The position numbers were made by a program, and so were the translations under genes. The notes beneath the pieces were generated by a model that was not told where the DNA came from, made no database searches, and saw nothing but the letters and a program-made list of their open reading frames with translations. Shown here in pieces: positions 43,250-52,608 of a stretch of DNA of 64,000 nt. The stretch spans positions 868,001-932,000 of the forward strand of contig CAWJWD010000001.1 of the NCBI GenBank assembly GCA_963846505.1, given 5' to 3'. Source of the DNA: JACVRW01 sp963846505 (GTDB lineage Bacteria > Actinomycetota > Thermoleophilia > Solirubrobacterales > Thermoleophilaceae). Each line of letters begins with the position of its first letter. Within the stretch, counting starts at the first letter, position 1.

Positions 43250-43591
43250 CTACTCGCCGGGCAGCTGGTCCTTCAGGTCCTCCGCCTTGTCCTGGAGCTC
43301 CTTGCCCTTGCCCTGCAGGTCCTTCTGGGTCTGCTCGAGCTGCTTGCGCAGCTCGTCGCGCTTCTTGTCGATCTCCTCCTGCGGAGCGCCGTCGTCGATC
43401 GCCTTCTGCAGCTCCTTGCTCTTCTGCTGCAGGTCGTCGCGGGCCTGGTTGGCCTTGTCCTGCAGCTCCGTCGCCTGGTTCTTGACGTCGTTGGCGGCGT
43501 CCTCCACGTCGTCGCTGCCGCACGCCGGCAGGGCGATCGCGATGGCCGCCGCGGCGAGGGCTCCGGCGAGGGGCTTGCTGAGTCGGTGCAT
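43250..43591 (-). CDS. Small coiled-coil lipoprotein
   Basis: A 113-residue protein with a lipoprotein signal peptide ending in LPAC (cysteine at residue 24, GALAAAAIAIALPACGSDD). The rest is one highly charged helix with heptad spacing (TELQDKANQARDDLQQKSKE, EIDKKRDELRKQLEQTQKDL), predicting an extracytoplasmic coiled coil attached to the membrane. No enzyme motif is present. It resembles Lpp-like spacer lipoproteins only in architecture. It is divergent from lhr, with 74 bases between starts. Confidence 0.75.
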   Translation of the reverse strand: MHRLSKPLAGALAAAAIAIALPACGSDDVEDAANDVKNQATELQDKANQARDDLQQKSKELQKAIDDGAPQEEIDKKRDELRKQLEQTQKDLQGKGKELQDKAEDLKDQLPGE

Positions 43592-43665
43592 GGCGGCAGC
43601 CTAGCCGCGCGCAGGGAGCCGGCGCGCCAAGCCGAGAGCAGCGGCTCGGTACGCTCGAAGGTCAC

Positions 43666-46600
43666 ATGGCGCAAGACCCGCTCGCAGCCTTCACCCCCCA
43701 GGTCCGTGACTGGTTCACGCGCTCGTTCGAGCATGCGACCAGCGCGCAGGAGCAAGCCTGGCCGGCGATCGCGGCCGGGGAGAACGTGCTCGTGTCCGCG
43801 CCCACCGGCTCGGGCAAGACCCTCGCCGCCTTCCTCTGGGGCCTCGACCGGCTCGTGGCCGACCCCGCGCCTGAGGGCGAGCGGCGCACGCGGCTGGTCT
43901 ACGTCTCGCCGCTGAAGGCGCTCTCCTACGACGTCGAGAAGAACCTGCGCGCGCCGCTGAAGGGGATCGGCGGCGAGATCAGCGTCGCGATCCGCACCGG
44001 CGACACGCCGCAGAAGGAACGCCGGGCGATGCTGCGCACGCCGCCCGACGTGCTGATCACCACGCCGGAGTCGCTCTACCTGATGCTGACCAGCAGGGCG
44101 CGCGAGTTCCTGACCGACGTCGAGTGGGTGATCGTCGACGAGATCCACGCCGTCGCGCGCACCAAGCGCGGCGCGCACCTGGCGCTGACGCTCGAGCGGC
44201 TCGAGCACCTCGTCGGGCGGCCGGTGCAGCGCATCGGCCTGTCCGCGACCCAACGTCCGCTGGAGGTGGTCGGCCGCTTCCTCGCCGGTGCCGAACGCGA
44301 GTGCCGGATCGTCGACACCGGCGTGCGCAAGCAGCTCGACCTGCAGATCCAGGTGCCGGTCGAGAGCATGACCGAACCCGACGCCCACGACATCGGGGAC
44401 CCGGCGATCGAGACGGTCGGCACCGCTGCGGGCGGCGGCGACCTGATCGGCACCGGGCTCGGCGAGGCTCCGGCCGCGACGGCGCGCTCGATCTGGCCGG
44501 CGATCTATCCCGAGCTGCTGGAGCTGATCAAGCAGCACCGCTCGACGATCGTGTTCGTCAACAGCCGCCGCGGGGCGGAGCGGCTGGCGGTGCGGCTCAA
44601 CGAGCTGGCGGCCGAGCAGGCCTGGAATCCGCGCGGAGACGGCTCCGACGACGCCGTCTTCGTCGCGCGCGCCCATCACGGTTCGCTCGCGCGCGAGGAG
44701 CGGCTGATCGTCGAGGACCTGCTGAAGTCGGGCCAGCTGCCCTGCCTGGTCGCGACCTCGTCGCTCGAGCTCGGCATCGACATGGGCGCGGTCGACCTCG
44801 TGATCCAGGTCGAGTCGCCGAAGTCGGTCACCGCCGGGTTGCAGCGCATCGGGCGCGCCGGCCACAACGTCGGCGACGTCTCGCGCGGGCGCATCTTCCC
44901 GAAGTTCCGGGCCGACCTGCTCGAGTGCGCGGTGGTCGCACGGCGCATGCGCGACGGCGAGATCGAGCCGACGGTCGTGCCGCGCAACCCGCTCGACGTG
45001 CTCGCCCAGCAGATCGTCGCGATGACCGCCGTCGGCGACGAGTGGAAGGTCTCCGAGCTGCACGACGTGGTCCGCCGCGCCTACCCCTACTCGGACCTCG
45101 GCCGCGAGCTGCTCGACAGCGTGCTCGACATGCTCGACGGCCGCTATCCCTCCGAGGAGTTCGCCGAGCTGCGCCCGCGGATCGTCTGGGACCGCATCGA
45201 GGACAGCGTGCGCGCGCGCAAGGGCTCGCTGCAGCTGGCGGTCACGAACGCCGGCACGATCCCCGACCGCGGCCTCTACGGCGTCCACCTGCCCGACGGG
45301 CGGCGGGTCGGCGAGCTCGACGAGGAGATGGTCTACGAGGCGCGTGCCGGCCAGACGTTCCTGCTCGGCGCCTCGACCTGGCGCGTCGAGGAGGTCACGC
45401 GCGACCGCGTGATCGTCACGCCGGCGCCCGGCGCCCCGGGCGCGCTGCCGTTCTGGCGCGGCGACGGGATCGGTCGGCCGAAGGAGCTCGGCGAGGCGAT
45501 CGGCGCCTTCGCGCGCGAGAACGTCGAGCGCGACCCGGCCGAGCTGGCCGCCGAGTACGACCTCGACGAGCGCGCCGCGCGCAACCTCTCGACCTTCCTG
45601 CGCGAGCAGCGCGACGCCACGCGCGTGGTGCCGAGCGACCGCACGATCGTGATCGAGCGCTTCCGCGACGAGATCGGCGACTGGCGCCTGTGCGTGCTGT
45701 CGCCGTTCGGCGGCCGCGTGCACTCCGCCTGGGCGCTCGCCCTCTCGGCGCGCATCCGCGACGAGTTCGGCCTCGAGTCGGATGCGATCTGGTCGGACGA
45801 CGGCATCATCGTCCACCTGCCCGACGCCGACGAGCCGCCCGGCGCCGAGCTCGTGCTCGTCGAGCCCGACGCGCTCGAGGAGGTGGTCGTGCGCGAGCTG
45901 TCGAGCTCCGCGCTGTTCGGCGCTCGCTTCCGCGAGAACGCCGCACGGGCGCTGCTGCTGCCGCGCGCCTACCCGGGCAAGCGCACGCCGCTGTGGCAGC
46001 AGCGGCTGAAGGCGCAGTCGCTGCTGGAGGTGGCCAAGCGCTACGGCCAGTTCCCGATCGTGCTCGAGACCTACCGCGAGTGCCTGCGCGACGTGCTCGA
46101 CCTGCCGGGGCTCGAGCAGTTGCTGCGCGGCCTGCACTCGCGCGAGCTGTCGCTGGTCGAGGTGGAGACCCAGCGCGCCTCGCCGTTCGCCTCGTCGCTG
46201 CTGTTCGACTACGTCGCCACCTACATGTACGAGGGCGACACGCCCAACGCCGAGCGGCGCGCGGCGGCGCTGTCGCTCGATCGCGAGCTGCTGCGCGAGC
46301 TGCTCGGCCAGGAGGAGCTGCGCGAGCTGATCGATCCGGACGCGCTCGCCGAGGTCGAGGCGGACCTGCAGCGGACCAGCGAACGCACGCGCGCCACCAA
46401 CGCCGACTCCATGCACGACGTGCTGCGCGCCGTCGGGGACCTCTCGACCGAGGAGGCGCAGGAGCGCACGCTCGGCGCGATCTCCGCGCTGCGCATGCTG
46501 AAGGAGCTCGAACGCGAGCGGCGCGCGATCGGGATGCGCATCGGCGGCGAGCAGCGCTGGATCGCCGCCGAGGACGCCGGCCTCTACCGCGACGCGCTCG

Positions 46601-48144
46601 GCGCGGTGCCGCCCGGCGGGCTGCCGGACGCGTTCCTGGAGGAGGTCGAGGAGCCGCTGGAGCGGTTGACGCGCCGCTACGCGCGCACCCACGGCCCGTT
46701 CACGACGCGCGACCCGAGCGAGCGCTACGGGCTCGACTTCGGCCCGGTGCTGAAGGGCCTGGAACGACTCGGCGGGCTGGTTCGCGGCGAACTGCGACCG
46801 GGTGGGAGCGAGCGCGAGTGGTGCGACACCGACGTGCTGCGCCGCCTGCGCCGGGCCTCGCTGGCGACGCTGCGCAAGGAGGTCGAGCCGGCCGAGCAGC
46901 GCGCGCTCGCCCGCTTCCTGCCCGCCTGGCAGGGCGTGGACTCCGCGCCGGCCGGCGGCGCCGGCGTCGACCGCCTGCGCGAGCAGCTCGTGCCGCTCCA
47001 GGGCGTCGCCCTCGCGGCCGAGGTCTGGGAGCGCGACGTGCTGCCGCGCCGCGTCGGCGCGTACTCCCCGACCTGGATGGATCAACTCTGCGCCAGCGGC
47101 GAGCTGGTCTGGGTCGGCGCCGGCGCGCTCGGGCGCAACTCCGGCCGCGTCGCGCTCTACTTCCGCGAGGACGCCCGCTGGCTCGGCCCGCCGCCGTCGA
47201 AGACCGACCGGCCCGAGGGACCGATCCACGATGCGATCCGCGAGCGCCTGGCTCACGGCGCCGCCTTCTGGAGCGACCTGCTCGCCGAGCTGTCCATCGA
47301 GCCGCTCGAGCTCCAAGAGGCGCTGTGGGACCTCGTCTGGGCTGGCGAGGTCACCAACGACGCCTTCGCGCCGCTGCGCGCGCCCAAGTTGACGCTCGCC
47401 CAGCGCGAGCGACTCGCCGGGCGGCGCTTCGCCCGCCGGCGCCGGCCGGGCGCGCCGCACGTCCAGGGCCGCTGGTCGCTGACCGCGCCGCTGTTCGTCG
47501 ACGCTCCCGCGCACGGTCCGCGCATGCGCGCGCTGGCCGAGGTGCTGCTGGAGCGCTACGGCATCGTCACCCGCGAGACGGTGCTGGGCGAGGGGATCCC
47601 CGGCGGCTTCTCGGGCCTCTACGGCGAGCTGACCAACCTCGAGACGCTCGGCACCGCCCGCCGCGGCTACTTCGTCGAGGGCCTCGGTGGCGCCCAGTTC
47701 GCGCTGCCCGCCGCGATCGAGCGGCTGCGCGCCCTGCGTGCGGACGAGACCGCCGACGCGCTGGTGCTCGCCGCCACCGACCCGGCGAACCCGTACGGCG
47801 CGACGCTGCCCTGGCCCAAGCGCGCAGACGACCAGTCCGGCCGTCGTCCCTCCCGCGTGCCGGGCGCCTACGTCGTCATGCTCGACGCCGAGCCGGTCCT
47901 CTACGTCGAGCGCGGCGGCAAGGGGCTGCTGCCCCTACGCGAGCCGCTCGACGCCGACGGCACCCCGGCCGACTGGCTGCCTGCCGCGCTCGAGGCCCTC
48001 GTCGAGTACGTCCGTCGCGGCCGCGTCAAGCGCCTCGGCATCGAGCGCTTCGACGGCAGCTCGATCATCGGCTCGCCCGTCGAGCCGCTGCTGGTCGAGG
48101 CCGGCTTCGCCCGCGGCCCGCGCCGCCTGACGTTGAGCGCCTGA
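43666..48144 (+). CDS. lhr: Lhr-family ATP-dependent helicase, full length
   Basis: A 1,492-residue superfamily 2 helicase. Q-motif region SAQEQAWPAI, Walker A VSAPTGSGKT (residues 43-52), motif II DEIHAVART (about 165), motif III GLSATQRPLEV, motif IV region TIVFVNSRRGAERL and motif VI QRIGRAGHNVGDVS are all visible. A winged-helix and Lhr-specific domain follow. The long C-terminal half (about 870-1492) matches the extended Lhr of mycobacteria and pseudomonads, about 1,500 residues, in which it forms an oligomerising part. Lhr is a DNA/RNA-hybrid-preferring 3'-5' helicase linked to DNA repair. Two DNA-repair genes lie nearby (udgB, nei). Confidence 0.95.
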   Translation: MAQDPLAAFTPQVRDWFTRSFEHATSAQEQAWPAIAAGENVLVSAPTGSGKTLAAFLWGLDRLVADPAPEGERRTRLVYVSPLKALSYDVEKNLRAPLKGIGGEISVAIRTGDTPQKERRAMLRTPPDVLITTPESLYLMLTSRAREFLTDVEWVIVDEIHAVARTKRGAHLALTLERLEHLVGRPVQRIGLSATQRPLEVVGRFLAGAERECRIVDTGVRKQLDLQIQVPVESMTEPDAHDIGDPAIETVGTAAGGGDLIGTGLGEAPAATARSIWPAIYPELLELIKQHRSTIVFVNSRRGAERLAVRLNELAAEQAWNPRGDGSDDAVFVARAHHGSLAREERLIVEDLLKSGQLPCLVATSSLELGIDMGAVDLVIQVESPKSVTAGLQRIGRAGHNVGDVSRGRIFPKFRADLLECAVVARRMRDGEIEPTVVPRNPLDVLAQQIVAMTAVGDEWKVSELHDVVRRAYPYSDLGRELLDSVLDMLDGRYPSEEFAELRPRIVWDRIEDSVRARKGSLQLAVTNAGTIPDRGLYGVHLPDGRRVGELDEEMVYEARAGQTFLLGASTWRVEEVTRDRVIVTPAPGAPGALPFWRGDGIGRPKELGEAIGAFARENVERDPAELAAEYDLDERAARNLSTFLREQRDATRVVPSDRTIVIERFRDEIGDWRLCVLSPFGGRVHSAWALALSARIRDEFGLESDAIWSDDGIIVHLPDADEPPGAELVLVEPDALEEVVVRELSSSALFGARFRENAARALLLPRAYPGKRTPLWQQRLKAQSLLEVAKRYGQFPIVLETYRECLRDVLDLPGLEQLLRGLHSRELSLVEVETQRASPFASSLLFDYVATYMYEGDTPNAERRAAALSLDRELLRELLGQEELRELIDPDALAEVEADLQRTSERTRATNADSMHDVLRAVGDLSTEEAQERTLGAISALRMLKELERERRAIGMRIGGEQRWIAAEDAGLYRDALGAVPPGGLPDAFLEEVEEPLERLTRRYARTHGPFTTRDPSERYGLDFGPVLKGLERLGGLVRGELRPGGSEREWCDTDVLRRLRRASLATLRKEVEPAEQRALARFLPAWQGVDSAPAGGAGVDRLREQLVPLQGVALAAEVWERDVLPRRVGAYSPTWMDQLCASGELVWVGAGALGRNSGRVALYFREDARWLGPPPSKTDRPEGPIHDAIRERLAHGAAFWSDLLAELSIEPLELQEALWDLVWAGEVTNDAFAPLRAPKLTLAQRERLAGRRFARRRRPGAPHVQGRWSLTAPLFVDAPAHGPRMRALAEVLLERYGIVTRETVLGEGIPGGFSGLYGELTNLETLGTARRGYFVEGLGGAQFALPAAIERLRALRADETADALVLAATDPANPYGATLPWPKRADDQSGRRPSRVPGAYVVMLDAEPVLYVERGGKGLLPLREPLDADGTPADWLPAALEALVEYVRRGRVKRLGIERFDGSSIIGSPVEPLLVEAGFARGPRRLTLSA

Positions 48145-48183
48145 CCTCTACGTCGCCAGCTGGCAGTCGCCTCGCACCACCCT

Positions 48184-48984
48184 ATGCTGCTCGCGGTGAA
48201 CGACGTCAACCGAGCCTGGTGGGACGAGCGCGTCGCGCTGCACGCGCGCGGCGACTTCTACGACGTCGAGGGCTTCAAGGCCGGTCAGGACACGATTCGT
48301 CCGTTCGAGCTCGAGGAGATCGGCGACGTGCGCGGGCGCAGCTTGCTCCATCTCCAGTGCCACTTCGGCCTCGACACGCTGTCCTGGGCGCGCCACGGCG
48401 CGAACGCCACCGGGCTCGACTTCTCCGCCGCGGCGATCGAGCGGGCGCGAACGCTCGCAGCCGAGACCGCGATCGCCGCGGACTTCGTCGAGGCCGACGT
48501 CTACGACGCGGTCGAGACCCTCGGCGAGCGCCGCTTCGAGATCGTCTACACCGGCATCGGCGCCCTCTGCTGGCTGCCCGACCTCGACCGCTGGGCGCAG
48601 ACGGTGGTCGAGCTGCTCGAGCCGGGCGGCATGCTCTATCTCAGCGAGACGCACCCCGTGGCGGACGTCTTCGCTGACGACGACCTGACGATGGAGTACG
48701 ACTACTTCGACGCCGAGGCCGTCGAGATCGACGCACCCGGCAGCTACTCCGATCGCGACGCACCGACCGAGCACGACCGGATCGTCAACTGGCTGCACCC
48801 GCTCGCCGACGTCGTCAACGCCGTGATCGGCGCCGGCCTCCAGCTTCGCGAGCTGCGCGAGCACGACCAGATCCCCTTCGCCCGCTTCCCCTTCCTCGTC
48901 GAGCGCGGCTACCGCCTCTGGACCTTCCCCGACGGCATGGTCCGCTTCCCCCTGATGTTCTCCCTGCGCGCCCGCAAGCCCTGA
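48184..48984 (+). CDS. Class I SAM-dependent methyltransferase
   Basis: A 266-residue methyltransferase. The SAM-binding motif I is degenerate, LLHLQCHFGLDTLSWARHGA, as in a known actinobacterial subgroup, followed by motif II VTGLDFSAAAIE-like ATGLDFSAAAIERARTLAAE and FEIVYTGIGALCWLPDLDRW. The C-terminal part (EYDYFDAEAVEIDAPGSYSD ... LRELREHDQIPFARFP) is of unknown specificity. Start at the ATG 48184 or the GTG at 48196. Substrate unknown; not obviously linked to neighbours. Confidence 0.8.
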   Translation: MLLAVNDVNRAWWDERVALHARGDFYDVEGFKAGQDTIRPFELEEIGDVRGRSLLHLQCHFGLDTLSWARHGANATGLDFSAAAIERARTLAAETAIAADFVEADVYDAVETLGERRFEIVYTGIGALCWLPDLDRWAQTVVELLEPGGMLYLSETHPVADVFADDDLTMEYDYFDAEAVEIDAPGSYSDRDAPTEHDRIVNWLHPLADVVNAVIGAGLQLRELREHDQIPFARFPFLVERGYRLWTFPDGMVRFPLMFSLRARKP

Positions 48985-49023
48985 GTCCTGCGCCGAGCGA
49001 CGCACGTACCTAGCATCAGGAAG

Positions 49024-49839
49024 ATGCCCGAGGGCGACACGATCCACAGTGCGGCGCGACGGATCGGCGCGGCGTTGGTCGGCAAGCAGATCGAGGAGAT
49101 CGAGACGCCGCAGCCGCGGCATGCGCTCGATCGCTGGCCGGAGCGGCTCGCCGGGCGGGACGTGCGGGCGGTGGACGCGCGTGGCAAGCACCTGTTCATC
49201 CGCTTCGAGGGCGACCTGACGCTGCACTCGCACCTGCGCATGAGCGGCCGCTGGCAGATCCAGCCGCGCGGGGAGCGCTGGCGGCGCTCGCGCCGGCGGG
49301 CGTGGCTGGTGCTGCGCACGGCCGAGCACGAGGTGGTGCAGTTCGACGGACCCGTGCTGGAGCTGATGACCGACTCGCGCACCCGCTTCGACAGGCAGCT
49401 CGCCGCGCTCGGACCGGACCTGCTCGGCGAGCAGTTCGACGAGCGCGAGTTCCTGCGCCGTCTGCGCGACGACGACCAGACGCGGGGCGTCGGCGACGCG
49501 CTGCTCGACCAGCGCACCTGCGCCGGCATCGGCAACGTCTGGAAGTCCGAGGGCTGCTTCCTCGCCCGCATCGACCCCTGGCGGCCGCTCGCGAGCGTGT
49601 CCGACGACGAGGCGCTCACGCTCGTGCGCGGGATCCGGCCGCTGATGCGGCTGTCGGTCGAGCGGGGCGGGCGGATCGTCACCCACGAGCCGCAGCGCCA
49701 CGGCAGCCGCGCCGACGTGCGCATGTGGGTGTTCGAACGCGCCGGCCTGCCCTGCCGGGTCTGCGACACGCCCATCCGCGCCCGCGGGCAGGGCGACGAC
49801 AACCGCACCACCTATTGGTGTCCGCGATGCCAGGCCTGA
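49024..49839 (+). CDS. nei: Fpg/Nei-family DNA glycosylase (Nei2-like)
   Basis: A 271-residue bifunctional DNA glycosylase/AP lyase. It begins MPEGDTIHSAARRIG, with the N-terminal proline nucleophile and catalytic E3. The H2TH part contains LLDQRTCAGIGNVWKSE, and a C-terminal zinc finger has C-x2-C ... C-x2-C (CRVCDTPIRARGQGDDNRTT, WCPRCQ). The E-G-D-T start and lack of the Fpg lysine pattern suggest Nei2-like enzymes of actinobacteria, which remove oxidised pyrimidines. It overlaps the next gene by 13 bases. Confidence 0.9.
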   Translation: MPEGDTIHSAARRIGAALVGKQIEEIETPQPRHALDRWPERLAGRDVRAVDARGKHLFIRFEGDLTLHSHLRMSGRWQIQPRGERWRRSRRRAWLVLRTAEHEVVQFDGPVLELMTDSRTRFDRQLAALGPDLLGEQFDEREFLRRLRDDDQTRGVGDALLDQRTCAGIGNVWKSEGCFLARIDPWRPLASVSDDEALTLVRGIRPLMRLSVERGGRIVTHEPQRHGSRADVRMWVFERAGLPCRVCDTPIRARGQGDDNRTTYWCPRCQA

Positions 49840-50525
49840 TCCGGGTCGGCCACAAGGGGGCGGCGCACGTCGCGCCCGGCAACACGATCGGCAGCTTCGA
49901 GGCCGCGCTCGAGCACGGCGTCGACATGATCGAGTTCGACGTGCTGCGCGCCCCCGACGGGCGCCTGCTGCTCGCCCACGACTACGAGGACGCCACGCGC
50001 CCGGACGCGCTCACCCTCGACGAGGGCCTCGACCACTTCGCCGGCGAGGCCTACGCCGACGTGCAGCTCGACGTCGACCTCAAGCTGCCCGGCTACGAGC
50101 GCGAGGTGGTCGACGGTCTGCGCGCGCGTGGGCTGGCCGAGCGTGCGCTGGTCTCGACGATGGAGATCGAGAGCCTCGATCGCCTCGGCGAACTGGCGCC
50201 GGACCTACGGCGCGGCTGGTCGGTGCCGCGCGTGCGGCGCGACTACACCCGCTCTCCGCTGGCTCCGCTCGCCTACGGGGTCGCGCGCTACTGGCGGGTC
50301 CGCCTGCCGGGCCAGGCGGCCGCCCGCATCCGCGCCGGCGGCTGCGAGGCGATCATGTCCCACCATCTGCTGGCGAGTCCGCGCCTGGTCAGGGCCGTCC
50401 ACGCCGCCGGGGGCACGGTCTACGTCTGGACGGTCGACGACGCACGCACGATCCGGCGCCTCGAGGCGATGGGGGTCGACGCGGTGATCACCAACGACCC
50501 GCGACTGTTCGACGCGGGCGTCTAG
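49827..50525 (+). CDS. Glycerophosphodiester phosphodiesterase
   Basis: A 232-residue TIM-barrel enzyme. The signature VGHKGAAHVAPGNTIGSFEA (a lysine stands where GDPDs usually have arginine in GHRG), GVDMIEFDVLRAPDGRLLLA with the metal-binding glutamate and aspartate, LAHDYE, and the C-terminal VYVWTVDDARTIRRLEAMGV with DAVITNDP are family hallmarks. It is predicted to hydrolyse glycerophosphodiesters to glycerol-3-phosphate. Cytoplasmic; no signal peptide. It starts inside the 3' end of nei. Its end overlaps the convergent secreted-protein gene by 4 bases. Confidence 0.85.
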   Translation: MPGLIRVGHKGAAHVAPGNTIGSFEAALEHGVDMIEFDVLRAPDGRLLLAHDYEDATRPDALTLDEGLDHFAGEAYADVQLDVDLKLPGYEREVVDGLRARGLAERALVSTMEIESLDRLGELAPDLRRGWSVPRVRRDYTRSPLAPLAYGVARYWRVRLPGQAAARIRAGGCEAIMSHHLLASPRLVRAVHAAGGTVYVWTVDDARTIRRLEAMGVDAVITNDPRLFDAGV

Positions 50526-50953
50526 CCGGCGATCGAGCAGGAGCCCGTCACGCGGGTCTCGCTGCGTCCATCTGGCCACTGCAGCTCTGCGACGCCGCGG
50601 ACCTGGTAGCTCTGCCCCGCAGCCGGCGAGGTGAGCTGGAAGGTCCAGCCGACCTGCTGCCAGGTGTACGTGGCCGAGCCGGCGGACTGCCACGGCGCAT
50701 TGGCGCCGGGGAGCGGCACCCAGGAGCCGCCGTCGAGCCACTGAGCGCTGAAGCGGGCGCGCATGGTTCCGGAGCTGCCGTCACCGGCGAGCTGGGCGCG
50801 CACGCCGAGCTGTGTCGAGTTGCAGACGTTCGCGTTGGCCCAGGAGGGGGTCAGCGAGGCGTCGTCGCCGGCGTTGGCCTGGCTGACGGCGGCCACGACG
50901 AAGACCCCGACGAGCGTCAGGGGAATCAGTATTCGTGCGACCTTGGCTGTCAT
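50522..50953 (-). CDS. Small secreted protein, paralogue of the next gene
   Basis: About 143 residues from the ATG at 50951-50953. The signal peptide is ILIPLTLVGVFVVAAVSQANA. The mature domain has aromatic, beta-rich text with cysteines near both ends (NANVCNSTQLGVRAQLAG; WVPLPGANAPWQSAGSATYT; VGWTFQLTSPAAGQSYQVRG; VTGSCSIAG), suggesting an immunoglobulin-like sandwich closed by a disulfide. The same pattern occurs in the upstream gene, so the two are tandem paralogues. No known family is recognised. Function unknown; exported. Confidence 0.6.
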   Translation of the reverse strand: MTAKVARILIPLTLVGVFVVAAVSQANAGDDASLTPSWANANVCNSTQLGVRAQLAGDGSSGTMRARFSAQWLDGGSWVPLPGANAPWQSAGSATYTWQQVGWTFQLTSPAAGQSYQVRGVAELQWPDGRSETRVTGSCSIAG

Positions 50954-50998
50954 CGAGCGCCTTGGCACCTCCCGCAGAGGCACCTTAGCGCGTCGCGA

Positions 50999-52021
50999 CT
51001 ACCAGATGAGGCACATGGCCTTCGAGGTACCCACGGGGTCCCCTCCGTCCACTCCTTCGTAGCCGGTCTTGGTGAGCAGCGTCTCGGACTTGACGACGGC
51101 CAGCCGGGCGCGCTTGCCGCTCGCGCGGGAGCGCTGGGCGGCGCGCTTGCGCTGGTGTGCCGCGCGCTTTCGCTTCGCGGCCGCCTTGCGCTTGGCCAGT
51201 TGCTTGCCCGTCGACGCATGCTTCTCGTGAACGCGCCGCGCGGCGCTGCGCTTGCGGGCGGCGCGCTTGCGGAGGTGCCGCTTCGCCACCTGCTTCTTCG
51301 CGCCTCGCTTGGCCGCATGCTTCTTGGCCGCGTGCCTCTTCGCCGCCTGCTTGCGCGCGAGGCGCTTGGCGCCGGTGCGCTTGCGCTGTTGCTGTTTCGC
51401 GCCGCGCTTCAGCGCACGCGTGCCGCTCGCCTCCGCGCGCCACTGCTGCTCGACGATCGAGCGCATGACGAAGGTCGTGCCGGCGGGCGGTTGGTCGAAG
51501 AAGAACGTCCAGCCCGTCTGGCGCGCGGCGAAGCGAGCCGATCCGGCGTAGACCCAGCGCGAGGTGCCCCCGCCCGGCACGGTGATCCACTCTGCGCGCG
51601 AGGGACTCCAGTACTGGGCGATGAAGCGCATGAACATCAGCTGCTCGCGGCCGTTGCCGGGCATGCTCGCGCGCACGCCGAGCCCGTTCGGGGTCTTCTC
51701 GGTGTCGCAGATGTTGACGGTCGCCCAGGGCTCGGAGGTGGCGGCCGAGGCGGACGCGACCTTGCCGGGCGCAAGCAGCCGGCCGGCGGACGACGGAGCC
51801 TGCGGCGTGGTGGTGTGCACGGGCGCGTCGGCGGGCTTGACGCCCGGTGGCAGCACGGGAGGAGCGCCGGCGCCCGGAGGCAGGTCCGGCGCGGCCGCTG
51901 CGGCAGCGGGCACGGACCCCGCCAGAGCGGCGGCGCAGAGGAGCAGCAGCGGCGAACGTGCGAATCGGCCCACTTGCCCCGGGTCATCGGCCACCACCCC
52001 CGCCTGCTTGAGTCGTGCCAT
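50999..52021 (-). CDS. Secreted protein with Lys/Arg/Ala-rich histone-H1-like segment
   Basis: About 340 residues from the ATG at 52019-52021. Signal sequence (LLLLCAAALAGSVPAAAAAA), a proline-rich linker, then a domain paralogous to the neighbour (VNICDTEKTPNGLGVRASMP; WITVPGGGTSRWVYAGSARF; AARQTGWTFFFDQPPAGTTF; VMRSIVEQQWR). Between this domain and a short C-terminal end containing a cysteine (TSKAMCLIW) lies about 120 residues of basic repeats such as KRHAAKKHAAKRGAKKQVAK, almost only K, R, A, Q and H. Such segments bind nucleic acid or acidic polymers. It is divergent from the ECF sigma gene. Exported and strongly polybasic is all that can be said firmly. Confidence 0.65.
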   Translation of the reverse strand: MARLKQAGVVADDPGQVGRFARSPLLLLCAAALAGSVPAAAAAAPDLPPGAGAPPVLPPGVKPADAPVHTTTPQAPSSAGRLLAPGKVASASAATSEPWATVNICDTEKTPNGLGVRASMPGNGREQLMFMRFIAQYWSPSRAEWITVPGGGTSRWVYAGSARFAARQTGWTFFFDQPPAGTTFVMRSIVEQQWRAEASGTRALKRGAKQQQRKRTGAKRLARKQAAKRHAAKKHAAKRGAKKQVAKRHLRKRAARKRSAARRVHEKHASTGKQLAKRKAAAKRKRAAHQRKRAAQRSRASGKRARLAVVKSETLLTKTGYEGVDGGDPVGTSKAMCLIW

Positions 52022-52071
52022 GCGAGACTCGCCACCTTGTGACGGATCCTGCGTCCGCGCGTAGTGAGGAC

Positions 52072-52608
52072 GTGAGCGACGCAATCGCCGAGCGCGTGCC
52101 GATGGCGGCGAGGTCACGGTCCGAGAGCTTCGCCAGCCTCTACGAGCGCACCTTCCCGAAGGTCTACGCCTACGCGCTGTCGCTGCTGCGCGACAGGGCC
52201 GCGGCCGAGGACGTCACCGCTCAGGCCTTCGAGCGGGCCTACCGCAAGCGCCGCAGCTACCGCGCGAGCCGCGGCAGCCTCGACGCCTGGCTGTTCGGCA
52301 TCGTCCGCAACGCCGCCCTCGACGAGCTGCGCCGCCGCAAGCGCCGCGCCACGCTCGAGGTCGAACCGGCCGACCTCGCCGCGCCCGGGGCCCACGACCA
52401 TGTCGAGCTGACGCTACGCCGCGAGGCGGTCCGGGCGGCGCTCGCGGACCTCGACGGCCAGGCGCGCGACCTGATCGCGCTGAAGTTCGGCGGCGGGCTC
52501 TCCAACGCCGAGATCGCCAGCGTGCTGGGCGTGTCCGAGTCGAACGTCGGCACCCGTCTGCACCGAGCACTGACCCGACTGCGCGAGGCCTGCGATGACC
52601 GAGCTTGA
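52072..52608 (+). CDS. ECF-type RNA polymerase sigma factor
   Basis: About 178 residues from GTG 52072 (ATG 52102 is an alternative). Sigma region 2 is FASLYERTFPKVYAYALSLL with EDVTAQAFERAYRKRRSY and LDAWLFGIVRNAALDELRRR; region 4 is ALADLDGQARDLIALKFGGG with LSNAEIASVLGVSESNVGTR. Both belong to group 4 (ECF) sigma factors. The 3' end overlaps the next gene, a membrane protein with a cytoplasmic N-terminus, by 14 bases, the usual arrangement for an anti-sigma factor. The divergent secreted-protein genes may belong to its regulon. Confidence 0.9.
   Translation: MSDAIAERVPMAARSRSESFASLYERTFPKVYAYALSLLRDRAAAEDVTAQAFERAYRKRRSYRASRGSLDAWLFGIVRNAALDELRRRKRRATLEVEPADLAAPGAHDHVELTLRREAVRAALADLDGQARDLIALKFGGGLSNAEIASVLGVSESNVGTRLHRALTRLREACDDRA

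Noticed and set aside
43273..47514. A 1,413-codon open frame antisense to the Lhr gene
   Set aside because: Arg/Val/Asp/Leu-biased shadow of a very GC-rich gene with no recognisable domain; the plus-strand Lhr motifs are unambiguous.
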